The position numbers and the translations under genes are program-made. A DNA stretch of 64,000 bases, from the NCBI GenBank assembly GCA_025062275.1, contig JANXAP010000018.1, positions 124,001 through 188,000 of the forward strand. The letters run 5' to 3'. Below the pieces are notes generated by a model that was not told the origin of the DNA, made no database searches, and worked only from the letters and a program-made list of their open reading frames with translations. Positions 50,298-58,945 of this stretch are shown here, piece by piece. The stretch is from Dehalococcoidia bacterium (GTDB lineage Bacteria; Chloroflexota; Dehalococcoidia; SM23-28-2; HRBIN24). Each line of letters starts with the position of its first letter. The stretch's first letter is position 1.

Positions 50298-51416
50298 CTA
50301 ATGCCCCGGCGGCACGCCCCCCGGTCGCAGACGTTGCCCGTCCCAGTAATAGGGGATGGGCACCGGCTGGCCGGTGGGGCAGCAGTCAGGGTCGCCGGGG
50401 GCGTAGCTCGCGTATATCACCACCACCTCCCCCGGCCTCTCGCCGGGAGTCACGTCCAGGACCAGGCGCGAGGGCCGTTGTGTGTCCGCGCCGAGGTAAC
50501 GGGTGCCCAGGAAGAAGAGCACCTTCTGGCAGTAGCTGTCGGGGGAATCGAGACAGATGCCGTGCAGCCCGTAGAAACGCTCGCTGGCGGCGGTGACGGC
50601 AGCATAGCGGCCGCTCGGGAGGTATCCCTCCCGCAGGACAGTGGCCATATTGGCTGCCAGGGCCGACTCCTCTGGTCCCAGGGAGGGGGTCGGGGTGGCA
50701 GCCAGCCGCTCGACGATGGGGCGCGCGCTGGCCAGGGACAGGGCGGCCTCGCCGCCGTCGCCCAGTCGGGCCAACACCAGGCCTACCAGTCTCCCGCACA
50801 GATCCACCACCGGGCCGCCCGAATAGCCCTCGTTGAGGTCGGTGCCGAGGGAGATGTACTTCTGGCCCGAGGCCTCGACGGGGCGTCTCGCCACTGCGGC
50901 CGTCACTGTCGGCTGGCCTCCCAGCCCGTGCTGGCTGGGGAAGGGATAGCCCAGGGCCAGAAGCTGGTCTCCCGGGACAGGCTCCGCAGGTGCCCACCTC
51001 ACGGTGGGCAGCCCGTCCAGCATGGCTGCCACCAGGGCCAGGTCGCTGGCCTCGTCCCAGGCCACCACCTGCCCCACGGCCTTCCGGCCGTCGGGCAGCA
51101 GCAACGACACGAGGACATGGTCGCGGACGAGGCGGTAGGCCGTGACGACGCGCCCGTGGGGGGCTACGGCCACCCCGGAGCCGGCGGTAGTGCCGGCCAC
51201 AACCTGGACGGTGGCCGGGGCGGCCGCTGCGCGGCCCGCGGCGGGGTCGTTGCAGGCAGGGGTGGGACTGGGCGCTGGGATGACGGTAGGCGAAGGTGGA
51301 GGCACCGTGGGGGTGACGTCCAGGCCTATCAGGAGGGGAGCATTCTGCCCGGCACAGGCCGTGGCCAGGGCCAGCAGGGCTGCCAGGGCCAGGCCCATCC
51401 CCTTGGCGGCCACCAT
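50298..51416 (-). CDS. Trypsin-like (HtrA-type) lipoprotein with a lost catalytic His
   Basis: 372 residues. Lipoprotein signal ends LATAC (Cys21), then a Pro/Thr-rich spacer to about 55. The protease domain has GSGVAVAPHGRVVTAYRLV where HtrA proteins have a TNAHVV-like motif: the catalytic His position is Arg95. Asp125 (ASDLALV) and Ser199 (EGYSGGPVVD) are kept. A His at position 100 is five residues late. The C-terminal ~150 residues are a separate domain with paired cysteines (GICLDSPDSYCQK, DPDCCPTGQP). It may be an inactive protease used for binding; activity through another His is not excluded. Confidence 0.82.
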   Translation of the reverse strand: MVAAKGMGLALAALLALATACAGQNAPLLIGLDVTPTVPPPSPTVIPAPSPTPACNDPAAGRAAAAPATVQVVAGTTAGSGVAVAPHGRVVTAYRLVRDHVLVSLLLPDGRKAVGQVVAWDEASDLALVAAMLDGLPTVRWAPAEPVPGDQLLALGYPFPSQHGLGGQPTVTAAVARRPVEASGQKYISLGTDLNEGYSGGPVVDLCGRLVGLVLARLGDGGEAALSLASARPIVERLAATPTPSLGPEESALAANMATVLREGYLPSGRYAAVTAASERFYGLHGICLDSPDSYCQKVLFFLGTRYLGADTQRPSRLVLDVTPGERPGEVVVIYASYAPGDPDCCPTGQPVPIPYYWDGQRLRPGGVPPGH

Positions 51417-51517
51417 CCCTTCCCCCTCCTCTGCCCCCAGCCCTCGGAGCGCCTAGGAAGCCCAGGGATGGTGACCGCGGACCGCCACGCTACCGCTCAG
51501 GCCCTTCGCGATGCGCA

Positions 51518-52663
51518 TCACAGGGACACGGGGAGGCTGGTCACCCGGCGGACGATGAGGTTGCTCTCGATGCGAGGCTCGCCGGCCAGGCGCAGGTCGG
51601 GGAAGCGTCGGGCGAGGGTGGCTATGGCCACCTCCCCCTCGGCCCGGGCCAGCAACGCCCCCAGGCAGGTATGGACACCGGTCCCGAAGGCCAGATGGTC
51701 CCCCTGGGCACGGCCGATGTCGAAGCGGTCGGGGTCCGGGAACACCTCCGGGTCGCGGTTGGCAGCCGCCAGCAGGCAGAGCACCTTCTCGCCGCGGCGG
51801 ATGGTGCGGCCGCCAACCTCCACGTCGGCCAGGGCACGGCGGCTGACACCGTGGACGGGCGGGTCGTAGCGCAGGGCCTCCTCCACCGCCTGTCGGGCCA
51901 GTCCCGGGTCTCGGCAGAGCCGCTGCCACTGATCGGGATGGCGCAGGAGGGCCAGAAGGCCGTTGCCGATGAGGCCGATGGTCGTCTCCATGCCGGCCAC
52001 ATAGAGGAGGACCAGAGTATCCACCAGCTCCTCGTCGTCATGGAGCAGCCCCTGCTGGCGGGCGGCGATGAGCTGGCAGACCAGGTCTTCGCCAGGGGAG
52101 GCGCGGTGCTCCTCCACCACCGAGCGCCAGTAGGAGTCGTCGGGTGAAGGGGGTGCGGCGTCCCCCATCATGCCAGCCCGCCTCCGTCCCGCCCCCGGAG
52201 CGAAGGCCACCAGCTCCCGCATGAGGACGTCCCGCGCCCGCTCCGAAAGCCCGAGGATGCGGCCGATAATCAGCAGCGGCAGGGGGGTGGCCAGCCGCTC
52301 TGCCAGGTCTACCTGGCCCTCGAGCCCCTCTAGCAAGGAGTCCACTGCCTCCTGTATTGCCGGGCGCATGGCCTCCACGGCCTGATGGTTGAAGGGGGCG
52401 GCAGCGACGCGGCGCAGGCGCGCATGCTCGGGCGGATCGGCGTTCACCATGGTGGTGGGCCGACCCCAACGGCGTTGGGGCGGACGGTTGGCGGCCGAGA
52501 AGCGCCTGTCCCGCAGCACGAAGACCACGTCCCGGTAACGCGTCAGCAGCCAGTGCCCCAGCTCTTCGCTCCAGTGGACGGGGTCTTCCTCTCGCAAACG
52601 GTGGTAGACGGGGTAGGGGTCGTGGAGCCAGCCCTGGCCACCGAGCTGGAGATAGGGCCCCAT
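51518..52663 (-). CDS. Cytochrome P450
   Basis: 381 residues from ATG 52663 (AGGGA upstream); an in-frame ATG exists 42 bases before. I-helix VAGMETTIGLIG, ExxR in EEALRYDPPVHG, PERF-like region DPDRFDIGRAQG, and heme loop LAFGTGVHTCLGALLAR with the Cys ligand near residue 331. Soluble bacterial class. No dedicated ferredoxin or reductase nearby. Substrate unknown. Downstream of the CoA-transferase genes on the same strand, perhaps part of one catabolic set. Confidence 0.94.
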   Translation of the reverse strand: MGPYLQLGGQGWLHDPYPVYHRLREEDPVHWSEELGHWLLTRYRDVVFVLRDRRFSAANRPPQRRWGRPTTMVNADPPEHARLRRVAAAPFNHQAVEAMRPAIQEAVDSLLEGLEGQVDLAERLATPLPLLIIGRILGLSERARDVLMRELVAFAPGAGRRRAGMMGDAAPPSPDDSYWRSVVEEHRASPGEDLVCQLIAARQQGLLHDDEELVDTLVLLYVAGMETTIGLIGNGLLALLRHPDQWQRLCRDPGLARQAVEEALRYDPPVHGVSRRALADVEVGGRTIRRGEKVLCLLAAANRDPEVFPDPDRFDIGRAQGDHLAFGTGVHTCLGALLARAEGEVAIATLARRFPDLRLAGEPRIESNLIVRRVTSLPVSL

Positions 52664-52729
52664 CGTGTTTCCCTGCCGAGCCTCCAGGTGCCTCGATGTT
52701 AGCACAGAGGCCGCACAGGGGGAACCGAT

Positions 52730-55135
52730 TCAGGCGTCGAGGGGCCGCTGGCAGAGGACCCCCGCTCGCTCCAGCCGTTCCAGGTCGGGTTCCGACAGGC
52801 CCAGCACTCGCCTCAGGACGAGGCGGTTGTGCTGCCCCAGGGTGGGAGCGGGGCGACGGCTGGGTGCTCCGTCGCCCAGACGCCAGGGAGGGCCCGGATA
52901 GAGCCTGCGCCCTGCCGAGGGGTGCCGCACAGCCACCCAGAAGCGGCGCCGGCGCAGGTGGGGGTCGGCGAAGAGGCCAGGGCCCTTGTAGGCGGGGCCG
53001 GAGGGAACTCCCGCCTCGCGCAGCCGTCGCCAGGCCTCCGCCCGCGGCAGCGTGCGCGTCCACGAGGACAGCAGGGCGTCTATCTCCTGGCGGCGGGCCA
53101 GGCGTTCGGGGGCGCCGAGGGCCGACAGCGGTTCGAGGGGAGGGGCCAGGCGACAGAGGCGACGCCACTCCGCGTCGTCCCGCACGACTATGGCCAGCCA
53201 GGAGTCGTCCTCGGCGCAGGGGTACAGGCCATGGGGCGCCCAGGAGGGGTGGGCGTTGCCCGCGGGCCGGGCCAGTCGCCCGTTCCACAGGTAGTCCAGC
53301 ACGTAGGGGGCCATGAAGTAGGCGGTGGACTCCCGCTGCGACAGGTCTATGTGGAGGCCGCGGCCGCTGCGGGCCCGATAGTGCAGGGCGGCCATCACCG
53401 CCACGAAGCCGTGGAAGGCGGCCACGGGGTCGCTGACGTTGATGCCTGCGTTCTGTGGGATGCCGTCCTCGTACCCGGTCACGCTGATGAGGCCGCTGGT
53501 CAGGTCGTTGGTGGCGCCGTAGCCCACGTGTCCCCGCTCCGGCCCCGTGAGCCCCTGGGCAGGCATCGAGAGGTAGACGATGTCGGGACGCAGGCGGCGC
53601 AGCGAGTCGTAGTCCAGCCCGAAGCGGCGCAGCGCCCCCGGCGAAAGGTTCTCCACCACCACGTCGCAACGGGCAGCGATGGCGCGGGCCAGCGCCTGCC
53701 CCTCTTCCCGGTCCAGGTCGAGGCAGACGCCCAGCTTGCCGCGGTTGCGGTCGTTGAAGTAGGCGTGACGGTTCCAGGGATCGGGGCCGGGCCGGGCGCG
53801 GGGGTAGACGCCGTCGGCCGGGTGCAGCGGGCGGGCCGGCCCGCGGATAAGGTCTGGGCGTCGGGCCGCCTCCAGCTTGATGACCTCGGCCCCGGCCTCG
53901 GCCAGCAGCCGACCGCACAGCGGCCCCGCCCAGACGACGGCCATCTCCAGCACCCTGACCCCCTGGAGGGGAAGTCCCCTCTCCAGGCCCGTGGGCCTCT
54001 GCGGTCGGGGCGCGAGGCGTCGGGCCAGGGCCCGGTGGGCGTCCAGGGCAGGGGCGGGGGCCAGGCGCCAGCGGACGCCCCGGGCGCGGAAGGGTGCGTA
54101 GGGCACCGTCAACTCCCCCAGGCCGGGCTGCCGGACGATGCGAAAGAAGCGCCGCGCCCGCAACTGGGGGGAGCGCAACAGATCCTCCACGGTGTGCAGG
54201 TAGCCGAAGGGCAGGCGCCGCGCCTGAGCCTCCCTGACCACCTCCTCGCGGCTGCGGTCCTGCAGCCAGGCCAGAATGGCGGCGTGCATCTCGTCGGCCA
54301 GGCGGGTGCGGGCCGATACGCTGGCGAAGCGAGGCTCCGTCAGAGGCGGCCCCACCATCTCCAGGAAGCGCCGGTAGGCGTCTCCGAGGCCGGAGATGAC
54401 GCCCACATAGCCGTCGCGGCAGGGATACAGGCCCCAGCCGGCCAGGGCCCTCAGGTTCCCTCGCCTGTGCCATGACCTGCGCTGGTAGGACCAGGCCATG
54501 GGGGCGTGTTCCATGGCCGTGAGGGCGGCCTCCCAGCAGGAGAGGTCCACGAACCAGCCCCTCCCGCTGTGTCCGCGGCGCCACAGGCAGGCCAGGGCGA
54601 CGCCGGCGGCCAGTTGCCCGGCCATCAGCTCGGCGACGGGCAGTCCCACCTGAAGGGGAGGCCGGTCTGGCTCGCCGGTGATATAGGCGAGGCCCATCAT
54701 CGCCTGCAGCACCAGGTCGCAGGCTGGTAGGTCGCGATAGGGGCCGCTCAGCCCGAAGGGAGAGACGACCACCGCCACAGCGCCGCGGCGGGCCTGGGCG
54801 CGCGCCCTCGTCGCCGCGGCCCAGGCCGCGTCCACCAGCAGGATGTCGGCGGCACGGGCCAGCCTGGCCAGCGAAGGGCGGTGGCCGCGGCGGCCCGGGT
54901 CCAGGGCCAGGCTGCGCTTCCCGGCATCGTAAAAGAGATGGAAGGCGCCCCGTTCGGGGTGGGGGACGTCCCCTGGGAAGGGGCCCAGTGCGCGGATGGG
55001 GTCGCCCTGGGGCGGCTCGACTTTCCAGACGGTGGCCCCGAGGCGGGCCAGAAGGTGGCCCGCGTAGGCGATGGCCAGCCCCTGGCCCGCCTCCAGGACC
55101 TGTACGCCTTCCAGCCAGAGGGGCGCCCGGGGCAT
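52730..55135 (-). CDS. Tandem class III (CaiB/BaiF) CoA-transferase
   Basis: 801 residues, two CaiB/BaiF units in one chain. First unit (about 1-385): VQVLEAGQGLAIAYAGHLL, RLGATVWKVEPPQGDPIR, PFGLSGPYRDLPACDLVLQA. Second unit (about 390-801): VRVLEMAVVWAGPLCGRLL, EAGAEVIKLEAARRPDLIRG, YFNDRNRGKLGVCLDL, MPAQGLTGPERGHVGYGATN. The position near GRGWFVDLS/GRGLHIDLS holds Glu rather than the Asp of formyl-CoA transferase in both halves. Enzymes of this class swap CoA between acids. Usual members are ~400 residues and dimerise, so this is a fusion that could form both protomers. It follows the family I CoA-transferase gene by 5 bases. Confidence 0.92.
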   Translation of the reverse strand: MPRAPLWLEGVQVLEAGQGLAIAYAGHLLARLGATVWKVEPPQGDPIRALGPFPGDVPHPERGAFHLFYDAGKRSLALDPGRRGHRPSLARLARAADILLVDAAWAAATRARAQARRGAVAVVVSPFGLSGPYRDLPACDLVLQAMMGLAYITGEPDRPPLQVGLPVAELMAGQLAAGVALACLWRRGHSGRGWFVDLSCWEAALTAMEHAPMAWSYQRRSWHRRGNLRALAGWGLYPCRDGYVGVISGLGDAYRRFLEMVGPPLTEPRFASVSARTRLADEMHAAILAWLQDRSREEVVREAQARRLPFGYLHTVEDLLRSPQLRARRFFRIVRQPGLGELTVPYAPFRARGVRWRLAPAPALDAHRALARRLAPRPQRPTGLERGLPLQGVRVLEMAVVWAGPLCGRLLAEAGAEVIKLEAARRPDLIRGPARPLHPADGVYPRARPGPDPWNRHAYFNDRNRGKLGVCLDLDREEGQALARAIAARCDVVVENLSPGALRRFGLDYDSLRRLRPDIVYLSMPAQGLTGPERGHVGYGATNDLTSGLISVTGYEDGIPQNAGINVSDPVAAFHGFVAVMAALHYRARSGRGLHIDLSQRESTAYFMAPYVLDYLWNGRLARPAGNAHPSWAPHGLYPCAEDDSWLAIVVRDDAEWRRLCRLAPPLEPLSALGAPERLARRQEIDALLSSWTRTLPRAEAWRRLREAGVPSGPAYKGPGLFADPHLRRRRFWVAVRHPSAGRRLYPGPPWRLGDGAPSRRPAPTLGQHNRLVLRRVLGLSEPDLERLERAGVLCQRPLDA

Positions 55136-55140
55136 GGGCC

Positions 55141-56460
55141 TCAGACGCTGATGCCGTAGAGGCGCTGGGCCTCCTTTTTCAGCTCGCCGCGGAAGTCGGG
55201 GTGGGCCACGGCGATCAGCTCGCCGATGCGCTCCCGCACCGTCTTGCCCCTCAGGGTAGCGATGCCGTGCTCGGTGACCACATAGTCCACGAACGTTCTG
55301 GGGACCGTCACCACCGAGCCCTCGGGCAGGGCGGGCACGATGCGCGTCCGCCGCTCCCCCTGCACCAGGTGGCTGGACGGCAGCACGATGACGGAGCGGC
55401 CGCCGGGCGCATACTGGGCGGCTATCATGAAGGCCGTCTGGCCGCCCACCCCCGTCCAGACGCGGGGGCCGATGGTCTCCGAGGCCACCTGTCCCGTCAG
55501 GTCCACCATCAGGGCGTTGTTGACGCAGACCAGGTTCTGCTGGCGGACCAGCATGCGCACGTCGTCCACATAGCCGAACTCGTATAGCTCGAAGACGGGA
55601 TTGCCGTCCATGATGGCCAGCTCCTCGGGCGGCAGGGCCACACAGGCGCTGCCCACCACCTTGCCCCGGTGCACCGTCTTGTATTTGCCCGTCACCACCC
55701 CTGCCTCCACCAGGCGAGCGATGCCGCCGGTGATGATCTCCGTCTGGATGCCCAGGTCGTGCTTGTCACCCAGGTACATGCCCAGGGCAGCCGACACGGT
55801 GCCGATGCCGATCTGGACCGTGTCCCGGTCCTTGATGATCTCGCTGGCCACCAGAGTGCAGATGACCTCGGTGACTGCCACCTCTTCCTCGCTGCGGGGC
55901 GGGATGGGCGGCGGGGGCGGTGGTTGCCCTTCCACGAAGGTGTCGATGCGCGATATGTGGATGTGGTTCTCGCCGCCGGTACGGATGAAGTTCTCGTGCA
56001 CCTCAGCTATGACCCTCTTGGCCTGGCGGCACCAGGTGGGCGCGAACCAGACGCCAGTGCCGAAGCTGCAGTAGCCATGCTTGTCGGGGGGAGAGACGGG
56101 CACCAGGTAGAAATCCGGGTCGGGAATGGCCCCCGGCGGGATCTCTGCCTCCTTCCACACCCCGATGGGCAGATAGTCCACTAGCCCCCGGTTAACCGCA
56201 TCCCGGTCGGCTGGGGTGGCGTAGTTGTTTATGACGTGGAAGGACTGGAGGTCTGCCTCCTCCCGTATCCAGGGGAAGAGGCCTGCCGGGTGGACGATGG
56301 TCACGTTCTGCAGCTCTCGCCGCCGCTCGTAAAGGGCCTGGCAGAGGGTGAAGGGGGTGGTGGTGAACGGGTGGACCACCACCCGGTCGCCGGAGCGTAT
56401 GGCCCGCACCGCTTCCTGTGGGGTGGTGAGCTTGTCAGCCACCATCTGGCGCCAGCTCAT
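55141..56460 (-). CDS. Family I CoA-transferase (acetyl-CoA hydrolase/4-hydroxybutyrate CoA-transferase type)
   Basis: 439 residues. N-terminal SGDRVVVHPFTTTPFTLCQAL and the domain FYLVPVSPPDKHGYCSFGTG are typical. The catalytic Glu lies in LGIQTEIITGGIARLVEAG, with VQIGIGTVSAAL before it and the CoA-binding GGQTAFMIAAQ after. It moves CoA to or from short acids such as acetate or hydroxybutyrate. A proline run (PPPPPPIPP) near residue 180 is unusual. SD AGGAGGAGGCGGC before ATG. Confidence 0.92.
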   Translation of the reverse strand: MSWRQMVADKLTTPQEAVRAIRSGDRVVVHPFTTTPFTLCQALYERRRELQNVTIVHPAGLFPWIREEADLQSFHVINNYATPADRDAVNRGLVDYLPIGVWKEAEIPPGAIPDPDFYLVPVSPPDKHGYCSFGTGVWFAPTWCRQAKRVIAEVHENFIRTGGENHIHISRIDTFVEGQPPPPPPIPPRSEEEVAVTEVICTLVASEIIKDRDTVQIGIGTVSAALGMYLGDKHDLGIQTEIITGGIARLVEAGVVTGKYKTVHRGKVVGSACVALPPEELAIMDGNPVFELYEFGYVDDVRMLVRQQNLVCVNNALMVDLTGQVASETIGPRVWTGVGGQTAFMIAAQYAPGGRSVIVLPSSHLVQGERRTRIVPALPEGSVVTVPRTFVDYVVTEHGIATLRGKTVRERIGELIAVAHPDFRGELKKEAQRLYGISV

Positions 56461-56499
56461 GCCGCCTCCTCCTGACTTGGCCTAACGCTTGCTTGGCTC

Positions 56500-56529
56500 T
56501 ATCTAGTCCGGACGGGCGCGGGCTGTCAA
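56500..56529 (-). promoter_or_regulatory. Promoter of the CoA-transferase operon
   Basis: Minus strand TTGACA (56529-56524), 18-base spacer, TAGATA (56505-56500). It should drive the family I and tandem class III CoA-transferase genes. Confidence 0.65.
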
Positions 56530-56536
56530 TAGCCCG

Positions 56537-57058
56537 TCAGCGAGGAGGGACGTAGAGGACCTCAACGGTGGCGGTGTTGCCCACCCGCTGGCGAAAGGCC
56601 TGGCCCTCGGCCTCGGTGGCGAACCAGACCACCACATACCAGCCCTGCAAAGTGGGATGGATATCCTCACAGACCAGCTCCTGCTCCCAGCCGAGGATGC
56701 GAAGGCGCGTGCCGAAGGGGGCCAGGGATGGATTGCAGGCAGCGGCGCCGGCGTGCACTCTCCGCCCGCTGGCCATAAGGCCACAGGCGCCGTCGCCCTC
56801 GCAGGTGGTGTACAGGACGCGCACTGACTCGACGACCCTGGCCGGGACGGTGGCAGTGGGGTTGCGGGGCGGGACGGCCGTGGGCGACGGCGCCGGGGAG
56901 GGGCTAGGGGTAGGGGATGCTGGGGCCGGAGACACTGCCGTAGCAGCGACGGTGGGCGAGGGTGAGGTTCCCACCGTGCCCGGAGAAGAAGATGGCCCCT
57001 CGTTCCAGGTGGCCACGGCCCAGACCAGGCCCGCTGCCCCCGCCAGCGTCACCAGCAC
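56537..57058 (-). CDS. Exported protein with a 3D-type double-psi barrel domain
   Basis: 173 residues from GTG 57058. A membrane/signal segment (about 1-19), a Pro/Ser/Thr-rich linker (to ~75), then a 95-residue domain: GLMASGRRVHAGAAACNPSL, PFGTRLRILGWEQELVCED and WYVVVWFATEAEGQAF. This matches the 3D/RlpA-like double-psi barrel, a fold tied to cell-wall enzymes and metal or peptidoglycan binding. The usual Asp after the GTRL motif is partly kept as CEDIHP. The hydrophobic reading frame continues upstream to a CTG at 57100 but has no standard start there. A TATACT box at 57165-57160 may be its promoter. Confidence 0.72.
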   Translation of the reverse strand: MLVTLAGAAGLVWAVATWNEGPSSSPGTVGTSPSPTVAATAVSPAPASPTPSPSPAPSPTAVPPRNPTATVPARVVESVRVLYTTCEGDGACGLMASGRRVHAGAAACNPSLAPFGTRLRILGWEQELVCEDIHPTLQGWYVVVWFATEAEGQAFRQRVGNTATVEVLYVPPR

Positions 57059-57237
57059 CAGCAGCTTGCCAGTGAGCGTCAGGTTCCACCACCAGCGCAG
57101 GCCCGGTCACCCGCCCCTCTACGACGACGTCGCTCCCGTGACACCGTCCGGACGCCAATAGTATAGCGCCGTGGTTTTCGGGCCTCGGGCGCTCCGGGCC
57201 GCGGGTGATGGCTGCAGCTGTGAGCCCCTTGGGGGTG

Positions 57238-58875
57238 CTATGAAGAGAGGAGCGCCTCCAGCTCGGCGTCCTCCCCCTCCCTGGGCAGGTGCACTGCGAT
57301 GCCGCTGCCTTCCAGTCGTTGCCGGAACCACCAGGGGTTGCGGGTATGGAGGGGCACCACCAGTGCCGGCTGGATCCTGTGGATCATCTCCAACAGGTCG
57401 CGGGCAGGGGCGTGGCCGGAGGCGTGCAGGCCCACCTCCTCCTCGGGCACCCGCCACTTCAGCTCCTCCAGGGGCAGCCCCACGTAGCGCATCTGAAAGT
57501 GGTCCAGCCAGTTGCGCAGGCGGCGGAAGTCCATCTGTATCTCTTCGTCGAAGGCCTCGTGGCTGGAGTAGAGATACAGGCTGCCAGGACGGGGGCGGAT
57601 ACTGGGCAGGTCCTTCAGATCGTAGTAGCTGAAGCAGAGCACCAGTTCGTCCTGCCGCCTTCCCACCTCTTCCGGGCCGATGAGCCAGGAGCGATAGCGC
57701 TCATATATCTCCCGCTCCCAGCGGTCGTAGCTGCCCTTGGGCTGGCGGTAGACCAAAACGTCCAGCTCGGGGCCGATCTGGGGCAGAGAGGGGTCGGCCA
57801 GCCGTGCCGCGTCCAGCAGGTAAGCGTCCTTGGCCATGATGACCAGTCGCCGCCCCAGCTCCCTGGCCAGACGGTGGAAGATGGTCAGGCGCTCCAGGTT
57901 GCGGGGGCCGAAGTCGGCGATGATGAGGCCCCGGGCGTCCCGCATGAACTCCAGCGCCCGTTGAGCCACCTGCTCCTCGCTGATGGGGCCGTGGTCGTCG
58001 TCGCTGGCGCGGGTGCCCTCGCACAGGAGCACCAGGGTGCGGCGGCGGGCGGCCTCTGCCAGGGCCTCCACGAAGGCCAGGCTCTGGCTGGCGCTACTGC
58101 CGTGGAAGCGCAGGTCGCCGGTATAGCCGATGGCCATGCCCCCCACCTCTATCAGGAAGCCAGCGGCGCCCGGAATGGAATGGTCGACGGGGAAGCAGCG
58201 CACCCGGAAGGGGCCCAGGCACAGCTCCTGGGCCGCCAGCTGGAAGGGGCGCGGGTCCAGCTGGTGGCTGCCGGGCGTCCTTTGCCAGAAGGCATCGGCC
58301 TCGGGGCCGGGCTGCGGGCCGAAGACCAGGAAGCGGCGCTGGCGGGCAGGCGCCGTCTTGTTGTTGCCGGTCTTCAGCACTCCCGTGTCCGCGTTCAGGA
58401 CCCTGGGTATGGCGTAGACCACCTCGGACTCGATGTCGGCGCGGCTGCAGTCCTGCACAGCCTTCATCACCAGGGCCGACAGCAGGGTCGTGACCACCGG
58501 CACGTCCTCCCGCAGCAGGGAGATGTAGCCCGAGTGGTCCAGGTGGCCGTGGGAGCAGAGGACGCCCTCCACGGCGACGTCCTGCATGTTGCGGTAGGTG
58601 TGGCGGTGGCGGAACAGCTCCCACAGGCTGTCGGGGTCATCGGGCCTGGGATGCAGGTCGGAACGGTAAAGCCCTTCCAGGGGCGGGAGCAGGTCCATCT
58701 CCAGCAGGTCCAGGAGGCCGAAGCCTGCCCTGGGGTTCATGTACTCCTCGTAGTAACGGCCTCGGCGGGAGTAGGACGTGCCGAAGTCCAGGAAGAGGAC
58801 GGAGCCGTCCTCCTCCAGCATCACCTTGTTGCCTCCCACCTCCTCCACCCCGCCCAGCAGGGTCAGACGCGGCAC
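57238..58875 (-). CDS. RNase J-like metallo-beta-lactamase/beta-CASP nuclease
   Basis: 545 residues. MBL motifs: LFLDFGTSYSRRG, VLCSHGHLDHSGYISLL, PVDHSIPGAAGFLIE and IGYTGDLRFHG. The beta-CASP region follows (ALEFMRDARGLIIADFGPRN, RRLVIMAKDAYLLDAARL). The end HASGHAPARDLLEMIHRIQPALVVPLHTRNPWWF matches the RNase J C-terminal MBL motif. There is an insertion near 30-80. A role in RNA processing or turnover is likely. GTG start with GGAGG 7 bases ahead. Confidence 0.87.
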   Translation of the reverse strand: MPRLTLLGGVEEVGGNKVMLEEDGSVLFLDFGTSYSRRGRYYEEYMNPRAGFGLLDLLEMDLLPPLEGLYRSDLHPRPDDPDSLWELFRHRHTYRNMQDVAVEGVLCSHGHLDHSGYISLLREDVPVVTTLLSALVMKAVQDCSRADIESEVVYAIPRVLNADTGVLKTGNNKTAPARQRRFLVFGPQPGPEADAFWQRTPGSHQLDPRPFQLAAQELCLGPFRVRCFPVDHSIPGAAGFLIEVGGMAIGYTGDLRFHGSSASQSLAFVEALAEAARRRTLVLLCEGTRASDDDHGPISEEQVAQRALEFMRDARGLIIADFGPRNLERLTIFHRLARELGRRLVIMAKDAYLLDAARLADPSLPQIGPELDVLVYRQPKGSYDRWEREIYERYRSWLIGPEEVGRRQDELVLCFSYYDLKDLPSIRPRPGSLYLYSSHEAFDEEIQMDFRRLRNWLDHFQMRYVGLPLEELKWRVPEEEVGLHASGHAPARDLLEMIHRIQPALVVPLHTRNPWWFRQRLEGSGIAVHLPREGEDAELEALLSS

Positions 58876-58945
58876 CTCGGGGGCCTCCGATGCTTTTGGC
58901 CCCCATTATAGACGGGAGTGCTCCCCCGCGAGCGCCAGCTTATGT

